This document shows positions 57,602 through 64,000 of a stretch of 64,000 nt of DNA, piece after piece. This DNA comes from Gnetum montanum. Its lineage: Eukaryota > Streptophyta > Gnetopsida > Gnetales > Gnetaceae. The stretch covers positions 81,065 to 145,064 of the forward strand of contig MNCI01006092.1 of NCBI GenBank assembly GCA_015680685.1, in the 5' to 3' direction. The notes beneath the pieces are model-generated. The model ran no database searches. It was not told the origin of the DNA and worked only from the letters and a program-made list of their open reading frames with translations. Position numbers and translations under genes: made by a program. Within the stretch, counting starts at the first letter, position 1, and every line of letters begins with the position of its first letter.

Positions 57602-58310
57602 AAACATTCTTAAAACATTATTTTTTCAAACATTATTATATATATAAGTTACTACTCATAAAATATTTGCAATATTAATGTTAAAATGTTTGTAAAATAT
57701 TTGTAATATCACATTACATAAAATATTTAAAATTTATAATATTTACAAATATTAATGTTAGCATAAATTCTTCCTAACTTTATGTATAACTTCCTAACTA
57801 CATAACTTCCTCCTAACTAGATGGGTAAGTTGTAACTTCCTTACTTGGGAGAAAAGTTAACTAGGATATTTTGGAATGTAACTACCTTATGAACCTTATA
57901 AAAAGGCTTCAGGGGTAAGAAGATGGGAGATCATACTTTTGGAGAAGACACTTGATACAACACACTTTGGAAGACTTGGGATACACTTGAGCTCTCACTT
58001 GGAGACACACTTTGACTCTTGGGAAGAGCATTTGTAAAAGACATTGTGAAAGATTGCTTGTAAGATGACTTGTTAAAGAAAAGATTTCAGCCTCTTTATC
58101 ATAGTCTTGTGAGTTATGTTTTATTTTTGTTTTGTTTAAATTGTTTAGCTAGTGGTTTAGATAGTATCATCCTTGGCAAGTAATTTTGGGATTTTTAGAT
58201 TGCTCTTATTGTTCTTGTTGCTCGATAGAAATTTCTATTAAAATTTTTCCATAGAAGCGCTTGTGTTTGAAAGCTTTAGGAGCATTTTAGTAGTAAATTT
58301 GGTTATTGTG
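57602..58310 (+). other. Possible LTR fragment interrupted by the young element
   Basis: No ORF. A CCTTATAAAAAGG at about 57891-57903 is a good plant TATA box, followed by ~400 bases without start codons in a long frame, as in the R-U5 part of an LTR. The young Tat-like element begins at 58311. The family is not recognised. Confidence 0.35.
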
Positions 58311-58398
58311 TGAAACACCATGAAAATTACGAGTCGGCCTCAGGCAAAGATTCGCAATTCCAGCAAAAACGCGCATCAGATTGGTTCAAAGAATGGGT

Positions 58399-58765
58399 TT
58401 ACGCTCTATTACGCACGGCAGCGTAATGAGCATAATAAACTTCAAGACAGTCGTAGGCAGAGTTCAGAAAAGCACAACAGGTTGGCATTTTTTCTTGCAG
58501 TTCATGGATAACTTGCCTTTACGCTCGCTACGCGGCAGTGCGTACCATGGCGTATGTTTTCAAGTTGTACATTGCTTATACGCTTCATTACACGCAGCTG
58601 CGTAGTGAGCGTAATTTGTACATTGCTTATACGCTTCATTATGCGTAGCTGCGTAGTGAGCGTAATTTGTACATTATTTACGCTTCATCACGCGCAGCTG
58701 CATAGCGAGCGTAAACCACGCATTATTTACGCATTCATTACGCACAGTCGCGTAGAGAGCTTATG
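58399..58765. repeat. Array of ~35-bp imperfect palindromes in the young LTR U3
   Basis: Units at 58579-58614, 58630-58664, 58680-58713 and about 58729-58763, spaced 50-51 bases, plus looser ones at about 58400-58430 and 58515-58550. Each reads TACGCTTCATTACGC, a centre such as GCAGCTGC, then GTAGTGAGCGTA. The centre ACGCAGCTGCGT is a perfect 12-base palindrome. Likely a regulatory or structural array; function unknown. Confidence 0.8.
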
Positions 58766-58995
58766 GCTTTTACTCCAGATTACGCTCATACACGCAACGC
58801 AACGCGAATGAGCGTCATACTGCCTGAATGCAGCCTAAAGTACGCTCAGCATATGCCTACTCTTCACACGCACAACACGCAAACAAGCATGTTGTGCGTA
58901 GTCATAGTCTGACTTAAAAGATCATGCCAGCAGGGCCCGTAATATCCGGAACCCACATCATCAAGGTTGCGCCTTCTCCGCGAAGTGTCATGGCC

Positions 58996-59003
58996 TATAA
59001 ATA
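58996..59003 (+). promoter_or_regulatory. LTR TATA box (young element)
   Basis: TATAAATA in GGCCTATAAATACCCCGG. It lies about 130 bases past the palindrome array. Conserved in position in the older LTRs. Transcription would start around 59025-59035. Confidence 0.7.
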
Positions 59004-59722
59004 CCCCGGTTGACAAAGATACAGGGGTGAGTTGGCAAAAATTCGGGTTGGCAAATCAAAGAAGAAAATAGCATATTTCTGAGCACCAGAGCACTTAGCA
59101 CTTTGGAGCAGAGATACAGAGATCAGCGCTTTGGCAATCGTGGACCTCATCATCTTACAGCCGAAGCAGAGTACAGTTCAAATTGAGTACCGGTGACAGG
59201 AGCAATCTTTCTGCTGAAAGGACTCTATCAATCAGAAACAGTTGATCGGTAGACGTCAAAGCTTGGCCCGCCTTGCATCTCAGCTTAGCCCACGAGGTAG
59301 ATCGGACTTCTGTTTAAACCGTTTTGCTTGTTGTTCTGTGCTTGTTTCACATCCTGTAATCGGGGATTCCCCAGTGTAATTTCTCATACGAAATATACAT
59401 TTGTAAGTCAAAGCGCAGATCTTGAAGCTACGTGTTTCTCTTTTGCCAGCCTCCTTTCATCGTGTTTAGCATTATCGCCGTTGCAATCCGACCGCATCGT
59501 TTTCCCCTTGCTTTACGGTCCCTCGAATCAGATCGCTTTCTTTTACGCACTTTGCATTGTTTTACTGACCCGTAAGTCCCTGTCTGATCGACAAGACCGT
59601 TCAGGGCGCCGCGGATTCGTTTTTCCAGCATAGCCCTCGCGCGGATCCGTGGCTAAAACTGTGTACGCCGGAATATCGGTCGGTATTTCCAGCTGCCGAC
59701 GTTTTCTGTCGTTACAGTTTTC

Positions 59723-59739
59723 TGGCGCTAGAAGGAGGG
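59723..59739 (+). other. Primer binding site (young element)
   Basis: TGGCGCTAGAAGGAGGG, six bases after the LTR end. The spacing and last eleven bases agree with element 1. TGGCGC-type sites are common in the Tat and Athila groups; I do not name the tRNA. Confidence 0.8.
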
Positions 59740-59993
59740 CCTTCAGGCTCCGATCCGAATATTTCGGGTAACCCTGTTAGAGATCCATACCCTAAACCAT
59801 AGACGTGATACCTCTAGGGAAGTCTACGGTTAATCGCGTGGTATAGATCGGTCGCAAGGACGATTTCTTTGAAATCCTACAGGGTAGAAAGCCTTTTGTG
59901 CATTTGTTGCCAGCCATTCGCTTTTAGATCCGATCTGTTGCCAGCCATTCGCTTTTAGATTCGATTATCAGTCACTCTCGATTTCATTGATCA
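59740..59993 (+). other. 5' leader of the young element
   Basis: 254 bases from primer site to the gag ATG. It contains a repeated GTTGCCAGCCATTCGCTTTT (about 59907-59926 and 59938-59957), a 31-base direct repeat with minor change, and would hold the packaging signal. No ORF. Confidence 0.6.
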
Positions 59994-62753
59994 ATGGATT
60001 CTTTTTACTCAAACACAACCGCCATGGTTACCCTCGATCTGGGTGTTGCGCCTGTGAATCCTACGGTTGCCACAGGACCAGCTCCTGGTGCGACGGGACC
60101 CCAGGGACCATTGCACCGATCATTGAGGCTTCAGGGGAAAGAGCCTATCTTTCCGGCCATAACCCCTGAAGAATACAATTTTATATGCGTTAAGATCCAG
60201 GCGAGGCTGGCTCTTAGCCGAGCCGAGCGGGAGGCAAAGCGAAACTTTGAAGCGCTCCATCGAGGGGGTCATGATTTTAAGCCAACGGCCTATGACATAA
60301 TCCCCTTGACCGAGCACCAACATGAAATTATGGCACAGTTGGTCATGGCCAGAGGCCAGGCTTCACAACCTGTGGCGGAACCCCAGCGTGAGGAAGAGGC
60401 AGAGGACGAATTCGCGGCCCTGTCGGAACATTCGTTCCATACTCTGCCGCTCCACACGCAAGAAGATCCGTTGTTCCCTTTTGACGGAGAGGCAGCCTCT
60501 CTTAACCCAGCCGCGACCGCGCAGGCACAACTTCCTGGCTTCCCGCTAGCCCAGGCGCAGCCGTCTGGGTGGCAAACACAACAACTGCGCCATGACGCAG
60601 GGGTGGGTCCGTCCCACCACGCACTCGGCATCCCGGCGGTGATCCCGGCGACCACCGCGCCTCAGTTCATCCCTCAGGTACAGGCTCACACTGTACCGAC
60701 AACTCGCTCAGCGCAAAGGTTTCTGCCCCCGCCGACTCAGCAACATACTGTAACCGTACCACAGCAAACCTTTGTTCAATACCCTGCAACAAGTCAGTGG
60801 ACCAACCCTGCTGCGCAACAATACCCATCTGCGGTTTACGATGCACAGCCTTCGGTTACACCTGCGGCACAATTTTCGCAGGTGCTTCCTCGATATACTT
60901 ACCATTATCCTGCGCAGCAGGCGGGAGTTAACTTCTCGTCTCAGACCGGTGGATGGAGGCCTTCGCAGGCCCCCCAACCTGCAGGAATCCCTGCTCCACC
61001 AGCGGTTAGCCAACCACCTCCTGCATTTCAGTTTCCTAGGGCCGCCCTTCCACTCCAACCTCCTGCTCCTGTCCCTGCTGCACAAACACCTCCCTTAACA
61101 GGTCTAGATCAAGCGTTCCAGCTTATCCAGACGCTTACCGAGGAGGTGCGACGCCTCAAGACCGCTGGGTCTGATACCATTCAGATCATGGATTTCTATC
61201 AGGATGATCCGATCAATCCAGCGGTCCCCATGCTGTCGTTGCCTCCAGGGATGTCCCTCCCACATTTTACCAAGTATAATGGGGAGGGGGATCCCAACAC
61301 CCATCTGGCCACCTTTAGGTCCGAATCTTTGTTGTTGCAACAGTGGCCGCATACTTTAGTCCGAGTCTTCGCGATGTCGCTAACAGGGAAGGCTTTAGAC
61401 TGGTATAGAGCTCTCCCACGCTCTTCCATTGCAACCTTGGAAGAGCTGCTGACTCAATTTGTGACCCGATTCAAATACAACATGAAGCCGGAAGTCACGT
61501 TGGAACAGCTTATGGGGGTGAAACAAGACCCGCTCGAGCCAGTCCAAAAGTTCATACAGCGTTGGAATGCTACCTTGAATGAGATCCGCGACCCGATCGC
61601 GGACTCCCATCTACTGGCTATATTCAAGGGAGCAGTCAACGACTTCATTAAGTCTAAGCTGTATTACCTTTCCCCTGGCGACATACGTCAGGCCTTCGCC
61701 CAGGTCTGGGGCATCCAAGATGCTGCGGAGGCCAGCAAAGACCCGGCATATATCGCTTACAAGAACACGCATAACAAAGCCAAGGACAAGGGCAAGGCAG
61801 CGACAACTACTGTAGCTGCGCTGACTGAGAATGCGAAGAATAAGAGCAAGAAAGCTCCAGCAACAGCACCGCCTGAGGCCACGACTGGTGCCGGCACCAG
61901 CCAGGCCACGGCTGCCCCTGAACAGGCCCCCCAGCCAAAGCCGAATTTTGAGCGTAAAGATCGTTCAAAATACGCGGCTTTACCCGTGAAACATTCTGAA
62001 CTGCTAAAACAACTGTTAGCGGCAGGACACATTCAACCTAAGAAGGTGTCCGAGGAGGCCCTGAAGCGTCACAGGCGTCACTGTGAATTGCTGAAGGACC
62101 CCTCTTTAGCTCTGCCTAACGAGCCGGCAGTTCCGAGATCTTTCAGGCTGGATCGTTTCTGTGACTACCACCAGATGTGTGGTCACGACACGGATTACTG
62201 CTGGGCGTTGAAGGACGATATTCAACGCATGATCGATGAAGGTCATCTAAAGCTAGACAACAGTAATCCTACGCGTCCCGAAAACCAAACGCTGCATGTG
62301 TACAAGGATCCGTTGAACACAAATTACGATCCTTATACAATCACTGTGGTGAGTACGGACGGTGAGCGTAAGGTACTGCCAAAACAACCTTTCGTTTTGC
62401 ATGTGCCCGCCAGCTCAACAAAGGGGCTTACTACTTCTTCGGCAGCTACTGGGGTCTCACGGCCGCCGTTCATCATACAGGCGCCTTCTCAGGTACGGCC
62501 TCAGTCACGCGACACTACCCAAGCAGCGGGTCCATCCGCGCCCATGCTGAGGGTGCCCTTCATTATAAGGGCACCACAACCACAGGCTGCTCCTCTCACG
62601 CAGGGGCAGACCTCTAGTCAGAACCACCAGCCATCGTCTCCTCAGCGTAAGGAGGAGAACACCGCAGTTAACGCGAAAAATGACAACTCTACGCTCGGCT
62701 TCCCTAAGCCTAGGACCCTGGCCTCTGTACCTATGTCTATGCCTCAAAAATAG
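59994..62753 (+). CDS. gag polyprotein, Tat-like (intact, 919 aa)
   Basis: The start at 59994 (MDSFYSN) is the first ATG of the frame after the leader. Residues 1-130 include the family block YNFICVKIQARL. Residues ~170-380 are rich in Pro, Gln and Ala. The retrotransposon gag domain is at ~395-580 (FYQDDPINPA; GEGDPNTHLATF; GKALDWYRALPRS; IADSHLLAIFKGAVNDF). Residues ~610-660 are a low-complexity Ala/Lys/Thr linker. At ~719-732 there is a finger C-x2-H-x4-H-x4-C (CDYHQMCGHDTDYC), the Tat-group form with His in place of the second Cys. The C-terminus is again Pro/Gln/Ser rich. It forms the particle and packs element RNA. It ends at TAG 62751-62753 in the frame of protease. Confidence 0.92.
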   Translation: MDSFYSNTTAMVTLDLGVAPVNPTVATGPAPGATGPQGPLHRSLRLQGKEPIFPAITPEEYNFICVKIQARLALSRAEREAKRNFEALHRGGHDFKPTAYDIIPLTEHQHEIMAQLVMARGQASQPVAEPQREEEAEDEFAALSEHSFHTLPLHTQEDPLFPFDGEAASLNPAATAQAQLPGFPLAQAQPSGWQTQQLRHDAGVGPSHHALGIPAVIPATTAPQFIPQVQAHTVPTTRSAQRFLPPPTQQHTVTVPQQTFVQYPATSQWTNPAAQQYPSAVYDAQPSVTPAAQFSQVLPRYTYHYPAQQAGVNFSSQTGGWRPSQAPQPAGIPAPPAVSQPPPAFQFPRAALPLQPPAPVPAAQTPPLTGLDQAFQLIQTLTEEVRRLKTAGSDTIQIMDFYQDDPINPAVPMLSLPPGMSLPHFTKYNGEGDPNTHLATFRSESLLLQQWPHTLVRVFAMSLTGKALDWYRALPRSSIATLEELLTQFVTRFKYNMKPEVTLEQLMGVKQDPLEPVQKFIQRWNATLNEIRDPIADSHLLAIFKGAVNDFIKSKLYYLSPGDIRQAFAQVWGIQDAAEASKDPAYIAYKNTHNKAKDKGKAATTTVAALTENAKNKSKKAPATAPPEATTGAGTSQATAAPEQAPQPKPNFERKDRSKYAALPVKHSELLKQLLAAGHIQPKKVSEEALKRHRRHCELLKDPSLALPNEPAVPRSFRLDRFCDYHQMCGHDTDYCWALKDDIQRMIDEGHLKLDNSNPTRPENQTLHVYKDPLNTNYDPYTITVVSTDGERKVLPKQPFVLHVPASSTKGLTTSSAATGVSRPPFIIQAPSQVRPQSRDTTQAAGPSAPMLRVPFIIRAPQPQAAPLTQGQTSSQNHQPSSPQRKEENTAVNAKNDNSTLGFPKPRTLASVPMSMPQK

Positions 62754-63785
62754 GCCAAGGGTGCAGAAACGCAGCCACCTTCTCTCGTCAGAAAACAAAA
62801 CAACCCTCCCACTGACACCGCTCCACCTCGAGAGATCCGTCTCTTGGGCCGTATGGAGGAGGACAAGGGAGGTAAACCACCCTGCCGAGAGAAGGACCTC
62901 CTTGATGCGTTCACGCAGGTTAAACAAGCTCTCAAGCAGAAGAACACGACGTTGAGCTTGTACGACCTCTTGATGACTTCTCGAGAACACCGCGAGGCTA
63001 TGGTACGCATGTTGACGTCCATATCCGTGGACGCCAGCTTGCCGACGGAAGAGGAAGCGATACACGTTATCATGTTTCCTCCTGAGGCTGAACAACCCAA
63101 GCCCACCTCGTTGACCTTCCTGGACGAGTCTGTTAAAGATGATCCGGAAAAGGGTCAAGTAACGACGGAGCCTATGTTCATTACCATTCGGGTCGGCCAG
63201 TACCGGATCCGGAGGGTGCACGTGGATGATGGCGCAGCTGCTAATGTCGTTCCCTATTCCATCGTAGATAGGTTGGGGTTGGTCGACCAGATCACTCCCA
63301 CGACGACAGCCTGCGTAAAATCATTCAATGGAGCACGGGTTCAGGTCAAGGGGACGGTGCGTATTGAGTTTGTGGCGGGGAATCAGTTCCCAACGGAAGC
63401 CACATTTTTAGTCGTCGAGGAGATGCCAGGCTTCAACTTAATCTTAGGGAGGTCGTGGTTAGCCCAGCTGAGGGCGGTCTCATCGCCGATCCATCAGGAG
63501 ATACACCTACCCTATGCCGGAGGGGAGGTTATCATACGCGGCGACGAGGTCACCCCCAGGACCGTTAACAACATTGAAGAAGAACGGGGTTCGGAGATCG
63601 AAATGGCTGACGATCAGTCCCCTCTCCAAGCCCCTGAACAGAACAATGACAATGATGATGGTCTAGCCTGGGCCAACCTGCCATTTCCGGATGACAGCGT
63701 AGAGGAGTCGAACTGCAAACCTCCTCGCCCTTACGCAGCGTTTAACATAAAAGCCGCTAGGAGACAATTGCGTACTGACGGTTGA
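62754..63785 (+). CDS. Aspartic protease ORF, Tat-like (intact)
   Basis: In the same frame as gag with only the TAG (62751-62753) between them; the frame is open from 62754 and the first ATG is 62844 (313 codons to the stop at 63783-63785). Residues counted from that ATG: helical N-terminal part (KNTTLSLYDLLMTS), the active site at ~123-130 (VHVDDGAAANVVPY), KSFNGARVQVKGTVRIEF, and the ILG block at ~200 (PGFNLILGRSWLAQL). The tail is acidic and ends RRQLRTDG. It would cleave gag and pol. No RT follows in frame; the same stop is kept in both old copies. Expression could be by stop readthrough or from a separate start. Confidence 0.85.
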   Translation, partial: AKGAETQPPSLVRKQNNPPTDTAPPREIRLLGRMEEDKGGKPPCREKDLLDAFTQVKQALKQKNTTLSLYDLLMTSREHREAMVRMLTSISVDASLPTEEEAIHVIMFPPEAEQPKPTSLTFLDESVKDDPEKGQVTTEPMFITIRVGQYRIRRVHVDDGAAANVVPYSIVDRLGLVDQITPTTTACVKSFNGARVQVKGTVRIEFVAGNQFPTEATFLVVEEMPGFNLILGRSWLAQLRAVSSPIHQEIHLPYAGGEVIIRGDEVTPRTVNNIEEERGSEIEMADDQSPLQAPEQNNDNDDGLAWANLPFPDDSVEESNCKPPRPYAAFNIKAARRQLRTDG

Positions 63786-64000
63786 ACGAAGGTCTTCTGC
63801 GTACACTCATGTAAGTTATCATGCTCATCCATCCAACAGTTTCCTTTGTTTCAGTATGCTTTTACGCGACATTCGCCTTCTGTATTTACGCTTTGCATTT
63901 TTGTCTTTGCATGTGTTCTCATACGCACGTTAGTTACGCATCCTCATTTCTTTACGCATGTGTCCAGGGTTACATTTTGTTACAATTTACGCAGTTGGCC
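63786..64000 (+). other. Start of the spacer after protease (young element)
   Basis: No ORF. Contains CATGTAAGTTATC with GT at 63811, a strong plant-like 5' splice site, and five or more TTACGC motifs as in the LTR array. In element 2 the matching region leads into the antisense gene. The window ends here. Confidence 0.55.

Larger units (their letters stand above)
58311..59716 (+). repeat. 5' LTR of the young Tat-like element
   Basis: Starts TGAAACACCATGAAAATTAC (compare TGAAACACCACTAAG in element 2) and ends GTTACA six bases before the primer site. U3 (58390-58860) carries an array of inverted repeats with TACGC ... GCGTA ends. The block at 59567-59612 (AGTCCCTGTCTGATCGACAA then GACCGTTCAGGG) matches the element 1 LTR at 1674-1717 in reverse. 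Confidence 0.85.
58311..64000 (+). mobile_element. Young Tat-like Ty3/gypsy element (5' part, runs off the window)
   Basis: Plus strand: LTR 58311-59716, primer site 59723-59739, leader, open gag (59994-62753), open protease (62754-63785), then non-coding sequence to the edge. CpG is abundant, unlike the rest of the window, and both ORFs are free of decay stops except the in-frame TAG between them. It is the same family as elements 1 and 2 (gag, protease, LTR starts, primer site and stops align). If it follows element 2 it should continue with the antisense gene, RT, RNase H, integrase and a 3' LTR outside the window. Confidence 0.9.

Noticed and set aside
58554-58811. 85-codon plus ORF with repeated amino-acid blocks
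   Set aside because: It is the translation of the palindrome array in the LTR, hence the repetition.
60290-60655. 121-codon ORF on the minus strand opposite gag
   Set aside because: Shadow of the intact gag in a Pro/Gln/Ala-rich region; no homolog or start context; the same applies to 60708-61085, 61757-62032 and other minus ORFs under gag.
62505-63221. 238-codon minus-strand ORF across the gag-protease junction
   Set aside because: Long, but opposite two real ORFs in GC-rich sequence, Arg/Leu-rich low-complexity translation, and broken in both old copies. Not supported as a gene.
1-64000. Host genes, tRNA, rRNA, CRISPR, bacterial operons
   Set aside because: No tRNA cloverleaf, rRNA core, repeat-spacer array or operon-like gene run was seen. 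Everything readable belongs to retrotransposons or their passenger ORFs.

Overview
This window reads as intergenic DNA from a large, repeat-swollen plant nuclear genome. The organism is not proven. A gymnosperm (conifer-like) genome is my best guess, because old LTR retrotransposons are nested in one another, CpG has mostly decayed to TpG/CpA, and no host gene is visible. I see no bacterial features, rRNA, tRNA or CRISPR. Almost everything is assigned to LTR retrotransposons of three kinds: a Ty3/gypsy Athila-like element, Ty3/gypsy Tat/Ogre-like elements (three copies), and Ty1/copia elements. All coding regions except those of the last element are broken by stops and frameshifts, and most stops look like CAG-to-TAG or CGA-to-TGA transitions.

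Layout. (1) 1-24165: an old Athila-like element on the minus strand, with its 3' LTR at the left edge, 5' LTR at 23412-24165, a tRNA-Asp type primer site, gag, protease, RT, RNase H, integrase, and an extra ORF in the envelope position. (2) 1570-12983: a Tat-like element (minus) inserted into that extra ORF. It has ~1.8 kb LTRs, gag and protease but no polymerase. (3) 24166-25779: the 3' end and LTR of a copia element (plus). (4) 25780-28682: a copia gag/integrase/RT remnant (minus). (5) 28683-55348: a second Tat-like element (minus) with gag, protease, a ~9 kb spacer, then RT, RNase H, a second RNase H and integrase. (6) 30741-39098: a copia element (plus) inserted in the last codons of that integrase. 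It carries gag and a long extra ORF but no pol, and holds a solo LTR with a perfect 5-bp target duplication. (7) 55349-58310: unassigned AT-rich DNA, possibly LTR fragments. (8) 58311-64000: a young Tat-like element (plus) with CpG-rich LTR, primer site, open gag (919 codons) and open protease (313 codons), running off the right edge.

Main discovery candidate. The long spacer of Tat-like element 2 contains, antisense to the retrotransposon, a multi-exon protein-coding gene (45134-50380, plus strand). At least seven exons are bounded by GT-AG introns, and five junctions (exons 2-3, 3-4, 5-6, 6-7, 7-8) keep the reading frame. Its last exon is also found at the same place in element 1 (5964-6041). 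The family therefore appears to be gag / pro / [antisense intron-containing gene] / RT-RH-INT, with a conserved stop after protease, perhaps joined by splicing as in Ogre elements. The young copy should carry an intact version just past the right edge of the window.

Limits: all homology calls are by eye from recognisable motifs. Boundaries in decayed regions are approximate unless an LTR end, splice site or target duplication is named. Three N bases flank duplicated segments that look like assembly artefacts.
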